From: Blattamonas nauphoetae
Lineage: Eukaryota; Preaxostyla; Oxymonadida
DNA: 64,000 bases
Reading direction: 5' to 3'
Assembly: GCA_033064195.1 (NCBI GenBank)
Contig: JARBJD010000111.1
Span: 150,680 to 214,679 of the forward strand
The notes beneath the pieces are model-generated. The model made no database searches. It was not told where the DNA came from and worked only from the letters and a program-made list of their open reading frames with translations. Numbering within the stretch: position 1 is the first letter of the stretch; the number at the start of each line of letters is the position of its first letter. The translations under genes and the position numbers were made by a program. Below are positions 26,381 to 38,376 of the stretch, piece by piece.

Positions 26381-26914
26381 TGCTCTTATCTAAGTGATTT
26401 GGATTGTCTGTCATCTAGGGAGCGAGTTTAAACTCGTATGAAGCTTCAAGAAATGTGAAATGTTCTTGTGGGTCGTGAAAGCCTATCACTCAAGAAAATG
26501 CTTTCAAATGGGAATATTTTTCCTGTTTGTGTGATTGATTGTTGGGTCCATGTATGATTTGATAGGATAAGGTGCTATTTAGAGAGCAAACGAAGTGGGG
26601 AAATAACTTGAAAAGTGAAGTGAGAAGAGGCTGGTGAAGAACAAAAAGGAAGATCTAAAAATGTGGACTTGCTGTGAGGATTTCTGGAGAGTGTCAAGAT
26701 CTCGGGACGATGGTTCACAGGCTTGGTGAGGAATAAATGTGTGAGTGATTTGAATAGAGACAGGAAGAGAGCTGGTCTGACGAAGAGAGATCATTAAATG
26801 ATTTCAGGCACCTTCTTCATTGGAGGGTGACCCAGGGAAACTGAAAGTGGACCCATCTTTCTTTAGTCTTTCACGAGCTTCCGTCAAGATTTCTAGTTTG
26901 GGCCTTCCAAGTTC
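26381..26914. other. Intergenic region between divergent genes
   Basis: About 530 bp lie between the coiled-coil gene (minus) and the TmcB-like gene (plus). No open frame stands out. It presumably holds both promoters, but no motif could be identified. Confidence 0.5.
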
Positions 26915-29900
26915 ATGGGAACGCTCGATGAAGATGTAGATGATACGCAAAAGGACATACCGTACTCAGGACTTGATCGAGCTTTGTTCGGGACACTTTT
27001 TGCAATGTGTAAGGTCTGAATTCAATCTTGAATCATTGAAGCTCTCTATTTTCTTGTAGGGTGACGATATCTCATCTGATGAAAGCTGGGTTGACTGGGG
27101 TCCTCTTATCTTTGAATTTCTTCAGTGTATTGGGTTGCCGATCCAGGAAATCTGGCAATGGCCAATGGGACCGACCATGCCGTTCATCATGGAGATTCTA
27201 GACATGATGGATTTTCAATTCTTTACTGCGACACCGGCCATGTCCTATGCTCTTATCACAGTCCTTTCTACTGTCATATTAAGTTCAATTTTCGTGTTTA
27301 TAGCTCTTCTTTTCGTCTTCAAAAATGGAGACTCCCAAGTTCCTCTATTCCTCGTTCGTCTGCTCCGTCTTGTGACGAATGCTTGTGTTACATGGGGTTA
27401 CCAGCCGTTTATCACCATTATTTTTATGATCGTCGATTGCCATTGGGTGGATGGAGTCGGTTACACCGATGTCCATCCGGAAGTACTTTGTTGGTCGGGA
27501 CCGCAATTAGCTTTCAATATACTTGCACTTATAACACTTGCGGCCTTCATTCCATTCACCCAATTTATCATTCTCTTCCTCTACGACTTCGACTGTAAAC
27601 ACGACATCCTCCTCTCAGCATATTCAGGGCGATATGAGTTCATCGAAATGCTTTTCAAGTGTGTTATTACCGCACAATCACAATGGGTTTCAACCTATAC
27701 TCATTTTCGGTGTCTGACATGCATAGCTGGGTTTGGATATCTGATGTTCTACATCATGTGGATGCAACCTTATCACAGCCTCCACTCAAATGTTTGGGCA
27801 TCTGCACAATATGTTCCAACTGTTACATCGTCAGTCTATGCATGGATCTCAGTATTTACGGAGGGATCCAACGACATGGTTATCGCCTTCTTCTGGACGA
27901 CGTTCTTCTTCTTTTGCATTTTTGGAACGTGGGTTCTTGCACTATATTCTCGTCAGATCTATCTTTCCCGCGTGGCAATCACGTATGACTTTAAGATCCC
28001 AGTCAAACCAGGAATCAACTTCAAAGGAAAGGAAAAGCCGTTCTACGCTGAGGTTGAGAATGTTCATTATTCTCGCGTTCGAGGCTTTGTGCATGAAAGA
28101 GCCAAACCTCGTTCGTCCCAGTTGGCATCTGCCCGTCCCCGAGGTGGAAACAACATCGATCCTCTCCTCTCTCCGATGACGCGAGAGTGGGTCCTCGATT
28201 CCCCGCCTCCACTCGAGTTTGCCGACTCCGGATTTAGCTCCCCAAACTACAATTTCTCGCCTGATGACAGTACTCTCGCAACCCCCGTGCAAAGAAGCGC
28301 GTCCATCCCTTATCAGATCCCCAAGCTCAAACACGTCTCCCACATCGACCAAGCCATCCGCTTCTTGTGGAACAAAGACGTTCGGAAACGGAAGGAATAC
28401 ATCCACTTTGCCGATGCTGTGTACAAATCCGGATTCTCTCGCTTCCCTCGCCACCCCGGCCTGCACATCCACTACGCCCTCTTCCTGACGCACTACAAGA
28501 AGGACTGGGAGGGGTGCATGCGGCACATGAAGATCGCTTTCAAGTTGGGGGCCACCATCGACAACAGGTGGATCATCTTTTTCATGGACAAGGTGTACGA
28601 GCAGGAGAATGCTGGTGCTGATCTCAAATCTGCCGATGTAATGAGTCTCTTCCGCTACAAGAATCATCTCTACCAAGCCGAACTGAATCAGAGAGAGGCG
28701 AAGGAGAAGTTCACGGCTGTCCTGTCTCTCCTGGAGACCAAAGACGACGATGTCGGAACGATTTCGAATCTTCTCGATGAGCTGATTGATAACGAAAAGG
28801 AGTCCGAGTCTCATTACAAAGCTCTCCTCCAGACACATCCTTTCTCTATTCCTGCTCTGCGTGGATATGCAAACCTTCTCACCGATATTTTCCGAAACGA
28901 TGCTGAAGCACAGCTTCTCTACGACAGAGCCAACGAAATCGAAAGTGAAATGATTCGACTTGATCCACGCGGGTATCGTCCCCAAGGAAGAAAGAAGGGG
29001 ACTAAAAATGATCTCGGAGCGCGAAAAGCGAAAACATCGGGTGAAGAAGAACAAAAGGCCAAGACCGATCGTTGGATTTACGTTCTGAAATATGGGGCAC
29101 CGGCCACTGTTGTCATCTTCCTTGGGCTGGGGGTCTGGGTGTTCTTGCTTGGGTTGGACAACATCTCTGACATCTCGAACAACATCAGCATCATACGAGA
29201 TATGGCCGGTGCGGAAACACTCGTGAATGAACTGGCCTGGTACGCGAAACTGTTTGAGATTTACTATTTCCATCGGGGGACTTTGGACGCAGCAGTTTAT
29301 CCGACGTACGCAGAAACAGTTCAGGCCCTCAAAGACAAGTCAAGGGAGTTGCATTCGATCACAATCAACGGGGTCTTCCGTCAGTCCACCGAGTTCGTCA
29401 CGTGGTACGACACGCACCTCACCAACTTCATCACAATCTTCGACGAGAGTGTTCTGAAATTCCAGTACGACTCCCAGCAAAGTCTCATCTACTCGACCAA
29501 CGGGTATGCCACGGAACTGTATCAGCTTGCTGGCTTGACTGGCGATATTAAGGACGCCACTGTCCGCGACATCCTCACGCAGACGTTCATGAACGGGCCC
29601 ACATCGATCGACCAATCTTTCAAAGAACAGATCACGCAACTTGTGCAGACACTCTCAAAGCAGAACTCGCGGTCGCTTTATCTGACCATTGTGATCGATA
29701 CCATCGGGTTGATCTTGACTCTGGGAATTGTTTCGTCGGTCATCATCCTCCTCTCCAGACTCAACAAACAACGAAACGATGCACTCTCTCTTTTGATCTC
29801 GATCAAGCCAGAAGTTCGAAGCGGTATTCAAACACGTCTGAAGAATGCGATCGAGTTGGAGTCGGAAGGACAAAGGGCATACAACATGAAACGACGATGG

Positions 29901-31931
29901 CAACAGAAACTGTTGCTAAAGAGGAAATACACAGACCAGCTTGGAGGAAAGGGCAATTTTTCTTTTATCAGGCAGGGCACAAGAGGAAGACTGAGCCATG
30001 CTACACTCCCTTCATTGCCCCGATTGACGTCGTCAACTGGTGTGATTCCATCCTTTGGGTTTGAGGGCGGGTTTCAATCGCCGTCGTTCGGGCGTCTTCC
30101 GTCTCTCGGGGCTCTCCCGAAGTTGGCCCTTCCGGATCCTCTCCACTTTGCAACTCCCAAAGACGACGAACCTCCATCATCTCGCCTCCGTCGTCACTTT
30201 TCAAAGGCATTTTCTCAAACCAGAATGAGTTCGTCGCATGACTCGCCTCTCCCTTCTGCATCTGGGAATCCAAATCGATTCCTACCAGCCTCAGTACATC
30301 ACGATGCATCATCGTCGCCCCTTGTCTCATCATCGCCACTTGTCTCGTCGTCACCCCTTGTCCGAAAAGCAACCACAATCAGACCATTTCAAGCTCCAGC
30401 CCCGCTCCGGACGGCGATGGAGCAGGAGGCTGATTCGTCAGAAGAAGACAATGCAAAATCTGAAGACCCCCCACCAGATCCTGTCCCTGTGACAAAAGCA
30501 GAGACAGAAGAAGAAAGAACAATCGCATCTCAGCCCAAATTGAGCCTTCCATCGGTTCACAAAAAAAGAGTCCCCATTCATTTTCAAAATGCTGTACCGG
30601 CCTCCTTGATCGGATCGACTGTGATGGCATTCATCCTCGTCTTCTTTTTTCTACAATTTCCAGTTGTCACTGTATTCTCAACATCTCTCATCATCAATCC
30701 TTGGCCTGTGCGCGTCGGACTCTCAGGAATCCGCGCAGCGAGCATACAACTCTTCCCATTCCTCGCGCTGCAGGTGATGTTTCCTTCTGCAGGTGTTCTC
30801 AACTCGTCGTACGAACTCCGTTCATCGCCTGGCTGGACGGGACTCGAACACATGTCGTCGGATCAAAACGAAGTTCTGAAGATCTTTGCGTCGTTCCAAG
30901 ATTACACGTCTCATCTCCACAGTCTCTGCCGCTTTGGAGAAATGCCGTCAATCGGCGACTCTGTCATCGATCCCGTCGTTGTGTACGACATGCTGACCGT
31001 CAAAGCTGTCCGCACTCTTCTTTTCTCGCCTGACACTTGCTTCCTCAAAGACAAGACCATCTGCACAGAAAAACCGAACCGAATGCCCACCACTGGAGTT
31101 GCAAGTGGAGCCAATCTGTATGGAGTGGAGGGGATGGTTCAGCTTCTCTTTCGAGCAGCATGGCAATTCTCGCTTTTCGATTCAAACACAACTGACGCAT
31201 CCACCATCGATCCTCACTCGACGTCTGCCGTGTACATCAGCACCGCGCTCCGATACGATCTCAAAGACGGGTTGGCCCAAATCACGACGGACATCACTCA
31301 AGAAGCCGACCAACTTGCGACGATTTTGAAGATCCTCACGATTGTCATGTCGGTCGTCGACTTCTTGGTGATTGTGGGCATCTTCGTCTACCTGATGGTG
31401 AAGGTCCAGTCCCAACTCAGCCATGTGACGTTCAAAACGCAGCGGATCCAGGAGCTCATTCCGTTGGAAGAGACGATGGCAATCCGCTGGTCGAGACTGT
31501 TCAACATTGGTGACCAGAAGAAAGACGGGACTCATCGAATGGTGATTGACGCTGCTGCTGATCTGCTTCGTCAATTGATCAAAAACGAAGAGAAGCAGGT
31601 TCCACAACAAGTACAAGTTGTCCGCGCTATTCTCGAAAGACACTACAAAGAAGAAAGCCGCCTTCTCACACAGCTTGCCTTTCCTGAAGCTGCAGAACTC
31701 ACTGCTCGCCTGAAAGACCACTGCAAGCAATTCCAACATCTAGCGAACATGTACGAAAAGGGATACGAAGTCACATACGCCATGTACACTCTCTTCAATC
31801 ATTTCATCGACATTCACATCTTGGAAGAGGAACAGATAGTTATGGAGTGGGAGAAGAAGTTGAGAAAGAAGGCCGAGGCAGCTGATGAGAACCAAGAAGA
31901 CAAGGAAAACGAGGAGAATGCGGAATCTTAG
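26915..31931 (+). CDS. Giant TmcB-like multi-pass membrane protein
   Basis: Exon 1 (26915-27013) and exon 2 (27060-31931), joined across a 46-nt intron, give 1656 aa ending in TAG. The first ~300 residues hold about seven hydrophobic helices. At ~440-560 is the conserved block of protist TmcB/TmcC-type proteins, which reads like TPR helices (AIRFLWNKDVRKRKEYIHFADAVY, then RFPRHPGLHIHYALFLTHYKK). A transmembrane pair at ~670-700 and ~880-910 encloses an extracellular sensor-like loop. A Ser/Pro-rich cytosolic linker (including tandem SSSPLV units) precedes a second helix-loop-helix sensor module (~1150-1430). The last ~100 residues resemble a hemerythrin-like four-helix bundle (HYKEE, FPEAAE, HFIDIHILEEEQ), with some metal ligands displaced. 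No cyclase domain is seen. It is likely a sensory or signalling receptor of the surface membrane (inference). Confidence 0.8.
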
Positions 31932-32073
31932 AGTTCTTTCTTTTTTTTTCTTTTTCGATCATCTTTATTATCGGTCTTTGCAATCCATCTTTATTTCTTT
32001 TTCTTCTTCTCGCGATTGTATTTCTTTATTATGATGGTTAGATCTAAACTACCGGTGAAATATCACTCCTTAA

Positions 32074-34049
32074 ATGGCACCAACGGTCAGTGTCCAATTT
32101 AGTTTGTATTCGTCTCGCTGAATGTGACTTCCTTCCTTGTGTCATCGACTTTTTCCCAACTCCGAACATTCTCCGATTTCCTCGTTAGATGGGCAAAAGA
32201 CAAAGATAAATGTAACACCTGGAACTTTAATGAAAGATGTTGCAGCCAGTGCTTGTCAAACATTTCTGATATCTCCATCAAATGCAAAGTTATTCTTCAA
32301 AGACCAACCAATCGATCTATCAAGTCCATATCGTCTAACTGGTCTTATTGCCAATTCTATAGTTCAGTTAAAGATCGTTTCATCAAGTTTGTTTTGTCTT
32401 TATGACTTTATTTACCGTTTCTGGCTCTTGCATCTTTGTTTGTGTCTTCTCCAGCCTCTAAAGAGACATCTGTTACAGTTGCCCTTCAGATGGAGAGTAA
32501 ACGACTTCTATCATCTTTTCCAAAGTGGACTACACTCTGGGGACTCCTTAAAATTTTCGAATCCGATCCAAAAGTTTATTTCCTCCTTCAATAGATCCCT
32601 CTTCCTCAGAATGGTGTCATCCTAACGCGCAGTGTGTCCACCGTAAAACGTGGTTTCTCAAAATCCCAAAAATGGGATGAACCCACCCTTTTTTATCTTC
32701 AACGAGAGGTTTTCATTTCCCCTTCATGACCCAATCCATTTTTCAGATACGCGGGATTGACGATCTTTCCCGTATCACCCTTGAGGCCCTCGGCTGTGAA
32801 GGGAATGTTGCCATCCGATACCTGAAACGGGTAACCGACTCGTCCCTTGAAGCAATGATCCCCAAACTCCAAAATGGTCTGCTCTTGCCTTGTTATCACT
32901 TTGACTCTGACAGCTGACCAAAAGTGGGAACAACTGCGGTTGTCTCCGCCGTCACCTCCAAAGACTCCCCCTCTTCAACCGCCCTCTCAACCAGCCAAGC
33001 CAGATGTCTTCTCAACACCTGGATTTGTCCTTGGACAGGCCCCCAAACACCCCTCCTCTCTCACAGCTCCACTCGTTGTTGGAGAGACCCCTCCCAAAAC
33101 TAGCATTTCCCAACCCCTCAGTCCCAATCTGCCTGATTCTCCACAGCAACAAAATCCACAGCCTCAAACTGTATTTACGTTCAACGAGCCTCCGAAGAAA
33201 GAGACGTCGTCCAGCACGCCACCAAACCGACTCCAACTGATTCCACCGTCGTTGTCTCAGCCCGACGAAAGCAACCCGTTCTCTGACATCGATCTGGGGA
33301 ACCAGGACTACGCTGATGAGCGCTTCTACAAGCCATCCCACTTCATGGTCAATGACCAGTCAGCTTCGAGTGCTTTCCAAGTCCAGCACGATCAGCCGAC
33401 AAACCCCAAAACAAGCGAGCGATCCCATCGAATGACGGATCAACAAATTGCACTCAATCTGTACCAGACGGACCTTGCATCGTCACCCCTTCATGGGATT
33501 GTGATTCATGACTCTTCCATGCCTCTTTCTCCGTCTCATCCAACTCCCACCCCAGACACCCCTTTGAATCCAACCTTTGCCGATGAACGAATTCATATCA
33601 ACCGAATCTTCGAACAGAGTCAACGAAGCCAGACCTTCAACTTTGACAAGCCACAACGAGAACGCGTCGAAGAGAACACATCCAATCTTGTTTGCTCGTT
33701 TTGTCTTCACCCTCCCAGTGTCGTGTTCGTGTCTCTCTCTCTCAAGATGTTTGGATGGATGGATTGTTTGTCACGTCCACGTCCACAGTCGGCGATGTGT
33801 TTGCATGGATTCAAGAGGCACTCAGCCTCACTCCCTCGCAGTACACCATCTGTTTGCTCCTTTCTCTGTCAGTCTTCTCGTATGTCCTGTGTAGTCACGA
33901 CTCCTCCTCGGAAGGTCTTCGCAGATCCATCGCAGACTTTCCAATCCGCTGGATTCATCTCTTCAATTAATCTTCGGTTTTCAACGACGCACCGTTTCTC
34001 TTTTTCGTCAGCAGCTCGAGCTCAGAGCCAGGCCAATTCCCAGTTTTGA
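32074..34049 (+). CDS. TUG/ASPL-like UBX-domain protein (p97/VCP cofactor type)
   Basis: Eight exons, with introns at 32102-32188, 32387-32454, 32574-32609, 32709-32746, 32877-32913, 33690-33718 and 33852-33894, sum to 1638 nt (545 aa, TGA). The N-terminal ubiquitin-like domain (MAPTVSVQF... INVTPGTLMKDV... NSIVQLK) is the TUG-UBL1 type. A second ubiquitin-like region follows (TSVTVALQMESKRLLSSFP... TLWGLLKIF). A long Pro/Ser-rich linker leads to a C-terminal UBX-like domain: RVRVSLSQDVWMDG, STVGDVFAWIQ, then FTTPPRKVFADPSQTF. TUG/ASPSCR1 proteins bind and disassemble p97/VCP hexamers and tether membrane cargo. For the third intron a 21-nt version ending at 32594 would also keep the frame. 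Confidence 0.8.
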
Positions 34050-34262
34050 CTGGCTGGCCCAACCCAACACTCTTCTTTGGAGCGCTTATTGATGAAGTCC
34101 CTTACTTGTTTTTTTCTCATACAATTACATTTCTATTTTCTATCATGTTTCAACTTCTTGCTTGACTGTGCGATGGGATTGTGACACGCCGTGAAAGAAT
34201 TTTTTGAAAAAAGAAGTGTGACCCAATGATGTAACAAATGAAGAGATGTGTCTTGAGGTGAA

Positions 34263-36173
34263 TTACCACTTACCCGCTCTCCACGATACTTGCCTCAGTG
34301 GTGGAATGTATTCTTCATCTTCCTCTTCGTCTACTCCACACAAATCATCTGATTCACCATCGCTCGTTGAAAATTCGGTGTCATCGTAAAGTGGGATGTC
34401 CTTTTCGAGTATGTCAAGATCGTCTGGCATCTCCACATCCAAAATCGACATCTCCACATCCAAAATCGACTCCTCCACTCGCTCGTCCACCGGCTCCGGC
34501 ACTATCCTTCGTTTCTTGTTCTTCGAAGGTGTGTCGCTCACCTTGACCAGTGGAATGGGAATTTGCAGATCGAGCAAGTCAGTTGCAACGGTCCCGGAAA
34601 GCTCGTTTGTTGTGTTTGCTGATGTGCTTGTTGGAGATCGAGGAGATGGCTCTTCAGAGAGATTCCTGCCCGCATCACGCATTTCCAGCTGGCCGACTAC
34701 GAAAGGATGCGGATCGGAAATTGGGACAACGTCAACTCGGCTGATCAACTGTTCCCGTCTTGTCATCCCGAGGCACTGCAGCATCACGTTAAACTCCTCT
34801 TCTTTCCAATTCGGATATTCCCCATACCACGTCGGGACATTCATGTCGATCTTGGTGTGTTTCTCGTATTGTGCAGGCGAGGCTGCGTACACTGTGAAGA
34901 AACCATCCGTGCTTTCGTATGGGTATGGATCAGCTGAATCCACAATGCGGATCGTGCTTTCGTTTGGGTATGGATCAGCTGAATCCACAATGCGGATGAT
35001 GGGAAAGCCATTCGAGTACCAAGTCTCTCCAAGCGAGGAGGGATGGCTTCGAACCCTCACTGGGTTACAACGATTCAATTTATCCACAAGAATCGTGATC
35101 ACTGGCTTTTCTGGGAGAATGTAGAGAATCGCCTGAAAAACATCGAAGACCAGAAAAATACAAACCACTTTCTGTGACCGCTGCATCAGACAATGAATCA
35201 GATAAAGCAGCATCTGCGACTTCCCTGTTTTTGGCTGTCCTTTCATATGCACTGCGTGAAAATAGTCGTTTCGCATGAGACGCGAACCGAGAAGTTCGGG
35301 AAAACTGCAAGCAGACGCAAGGCAGGAATAATACCACTCCTGAGTCTTGCCATATGCTCTCCACAGTGGTTCGACTTCACCATTGGTGGGTTTTATCCTC
35401 CAGTTGCTGAAACAGCGCCGTATGAGAGTGATCAGCTCGTCCAGTGTGAACGTCTTCCCTGAATAAAACCTCCCTAAATGCGCAATCACTCCCATCTGAA
35501 ATTCATCCCAGCATTTTCGGATATAGATTTTCTTTCGATCCCTGAACTTTGAATCAACTGTTGGAAGAGTGATGATACGGCCTTCTGTCTTCGTGTAAAA
35601 CACGTCATAGAGACTCCCTATGAGGTGTAAACGGTCCTTCAGCTCTTCCTCAGTTTCGTCAGCGAGGGGCAGCAGTTGTTCGACAACTGTTTTGGGAATC
35701 GCGACAACTTGCATTGGTTTGAGACTGCCATCTTCCTCAACAGGCCAACAGCTTCTCAAATCCTGTATCCTCACTGAGGATGGATCGTATTGAGACCCAG
35801 AGTATCCAACCAGCTTGATCCATTCTGAATATCGTGCAGCGCGTGAAGAGTCAGGATTGTCTCCTTTGTCAAGTTCACCTGTTGCGTGGAGTGCAGGGAT
35901 AGTACACGGGAATTGAATGGTAATGTACACGTGTGTGTCTTTGAGAATCGTGGCCAGCTTCCTGTACAAATCCATGATCTTGCAACTTGCATAAATATCG
36001 ACTTCTTCACGTTCATCAAATGCGACCCTTTCCCGACGACCATCCACCCATCCGAAACTGGTATTGGGATCTGCCACGAGCAGATAGGGGATCCTGTAAG
36101 TTTCTGATTGCAGCATGAGGAAGTCTGAACTGGAGAAATTGAAGCGCCTATTTGGAATATCGATCTGGCTCAT
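34263..36173 (-). CDS. Crinkler (CRN)-like P-loop NTPase
   Basis: This protein is about 624 aa after removal of a 36-nt intron at 35133-35168, which restores QKAILYILPEKPVITILVD. A P-loop GQPKTGKSQMLLYL sits near residue 310, and a predicted Walker-B-like strand VITILVD follows. The downstream block, FFTVYAASPAQYEKHTK then WYGEYPNWKEEEFNVML, resembles the 'SSP ... K ... MPxWs..EL' region of Crinkler-family NTPases found in oomycetes, fungi and many protists. About 130 acidic Ser-rich residues follow. The N-terminal 280 residues are unrecognised. A 48-bp tandem duplication (34919-34998) repeats the peptide IRIVDSADPYP. Function is unknown; the family assignment is moderate. Confidence 0.6.
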   Translation of the reverse strand: MSQIDIPNRRFNFSSSDFLMLQSETYRIPYLLVADPNTSFGWVDGRRERVAFDEREEVDIYASCKIMDLYRKLATILKDTHVYITIQFPCTIPALHATGELDKGDNPDSSRAARYSEWIKLVGYSGSQYDPSSVRIQDLRSCWPVEEDGSLKPMQVVAIPKTVVEQLLPLADETEEELKDRLHLIGSLYDVFYTKTEGRIITLPTVDSKFRDRKKIYIRKCWDEFQMGVIAHLGRFYSGKTFTLDELITLIRRCFSNWRIKPTNGEVEPLWRAYGKTQEWYYSCLASACSFPELLGSRLMRNDYFHAVHMKGQPKTGKSQMLLYLIHCLMQRSQKVVCIFLVFDVFQAILYILPEKPVITILVDKLNRCNPVRVRSHPSSLGETWYSNGFPIIRIVDSADPYPNESTIRIVDSADPYPYESTDGFFTVYAASPAQYEKHTKIDMNVPTWYGEYPNWKEEEFNVMLQCLGMTRREQLISRVDVVPISDPHPFVVGQLEMRDAGRNLSEEPSPRSPTSTSANTTNELSGTVATDLLDLQIPIPLVKVSDTPSKNKKRRIVPEPVDERVEESILDVEMSILDVEMPDDLDILEKDIPLYDDTEFSTSDGESDDLCGVDEEEDEEYIPPLRQVSWRAGKW

Positions 36174-36232
36174 ATTTCTGACTCATTCTCGTCATTACTC
36201 GACAAAGGAGGTGTCACTGACCTCTCTGGGAA

Positions 36233-38294
36233 ATGCGACAAAGATCCATTGATCTTGAGAGATCTGATCCGAAAGGAAATGGACATGACAGCGATGATCA
36301 TTCCATTCGACTGAGATCATCTCGAAGAAACGAACTACTCCATCAAAAACCTCTCGACCTTGCAAGACAGAAGCTTTTTCAGCAGATTTACGAATGTTCA
36401 GCCTCATTGGATAAGGAGGATGGCACACCTCTTTTGTCTAAACTCTCATCAATCAGGGTCGAAATTAAGAATTTGGATGATGATGACGAAATCGTTAAGA
36501 AGATTTTGCAAATAAACATCATTGACAAACTTCTGGAAATTGTTTCATCGCATGATGATGTCGCTATTTTGGTATTTTCCTTCTTTCATTATCTCTCCAG
36601 ATTGCAGTGTATTCCATCCTCGCTCGTCTGAGTGTGTGATTTGATTGTTGATTTTGTTCAGCTTATGCATCCGTTAAAGTTGTGTCAATCAAAATGGCTC
36701 CAGACTTTTTGGCGAAGAGTCTGTCGCTTATCTCTCCAGCGAATGCTACTCTTACCCTGAATGTTGGTTTTTTCTTTCTCAGCATCATTCTCGTTTTGTT
36801 TGAAGGTTCTTGATGTGTTGTATTATTCAGCTGTCGCTGATGATGATTACTGTGAATTTGAAGTGAAAAGCGATGTTACTGTTCCTCTTCTGCAATATCT
36901 GCATGCATGCCAACCCACATCGGTTGGTCGAAATGAGAAGAGTTGTTGTGGCACATTCAAACTGGAAGAGAGCCTCGAACAGCCAATCTCAAAGAGCCTG
37001 CTTCTGTTGGCCACCCTTATCAAAGTATCGTTTCCAGACACTCTGAAACATGATGTTATGAAGACATGTGTTCCGTACTTTCTGAGCAGCAACAAACATG
37101 TTCAACTGATGGCACTGAATTGTGCGCGTCATTTTGTGTCGAAGTCAGAAATCGAGTATTTCTTGCAGTTCCCGCTTCCAAACAACCAAATGAAACCCAA
37201 CGATACGATCGAGATTCCTGTTCTCGTTTATCTGGTGAATTTATTGGGAGAGAAGCGATTGGACTTCGACGACAATGTGAAAGCGTGGCAGGTGTTCAGG
37301 CAAAAATATGCGAAGCTCAGACCCCGACTAGAGCCTCCAGAAGGAATGACCCAGGCAGTGTCTTCTTATTCAAGAACAATTGACGGTGGCATCATCTCAG
37401 TATTACAAAATTGCTTGAAAACGATTGGGACAGTTCTTGCGATCTTCGGGCAGCTTGTTTATTTGTCAGAGGAACGGGAACAAGTGTGTGCTCTTTTCTT
37501 TGACTTTGTTGGAGATTGTGAGAATTACTGAGATTTGTAGGTTGGGGGAACTGCTGGACTGGTCGATTGCTGTCACGAAAGAAAAGACTACGCCTCCATC
37601 AACTCCGAATAAGGGGGGTTCTGAAGATTTCCAACCGCCACCTCTTATATATCAGAGCATCATTCAACAGTTCATGCAGGACGATACAGAGAACGACACA
37701 CTATTAAGGAATTATATTCTGGGGCTGAACAAAACAGAAAGTTATCTTCTGGATAATGTACTATTCTTGCTCGGAAACGCGTTGGGTAAGGCAGCTGTAC
37801 ATACCGAGCTTGTTCTTTCTTCACTGTTCCTGGGTATGTCTCCCATAGATGCAACGAGAAAAGTGATTGAAAGCCTAAAAACAATCCTTCTCAGATTTCC
37901 TCAAAAATCGCTGAAAGAGCTGATGCGGTGCGTTTATATGTTGACTAAACTGCCATCTGAGCATCGATCCGTGTTGGTTTGGTCGAATCTGCTGCCGCTC
38001 GCATGGAACCATCGAATGCATCTGAACAGTGCCGCAGCAAGCTTTCTGGTGGAATCATTCAGGCTGATTCTCTCCAAAAATGACGAATCATCGCGCGCAC
38101 TTATCAAGATTCTTCAGGAATGGACTCATCACTCATCATTTCTGTTGGATTTGAAGCAGTTGTGCAATCACGAATCTCTTTCCCTAAGAAAGTGTTACCG
38201 CCATCTGCGTCCAGTTGCCCCTGACAGTGAACTCAGCATCAAACTTCATCGCATCCCTCGCTCATTTCTACTCACAACTCTGGACAATCGGTGA
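36233..38294 (+). CDS. Helical (possibly ARM-repeat) protein, function unknown
   Basis: Five exons with introns at 36572-36600, 36632-36661, 36763-36805 and 37486-37540 sum to 1905 nt (634 aa, TGA). The N-terminus is basic and charged. It is followed by alpha-helical repeats such as NIIDKLLEIVSSHDDVAIL, then IAVYSILARLTYASVK, TVPLLQYLHACQP and KSLLLLATLIKVSFPD. The helix-turn-helix periodicity suggests an armadillo/HEAT solenoid. I recognise no specific family, and importin-alpha signatures are not evident. It probably acts as a protein-interaction scaffold (inference). Confidence 0.6.
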
Positions 38295-38376
38295 TCGAGG
38301 ACTGACAGACGAACTGATCCTCTGAATCATCACCTGGTTCCAGCCGGTCCTCACACGCTCACCCCAGTGGGTCAGA

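Noticed and set aside
27942-29273. 443-codon open frame on the minus strand
   Set aside because: Fully antisense to the TmcB-like gene, in a GC-rich part where the opposite frame stays open by codon composition; no recognisable domain.
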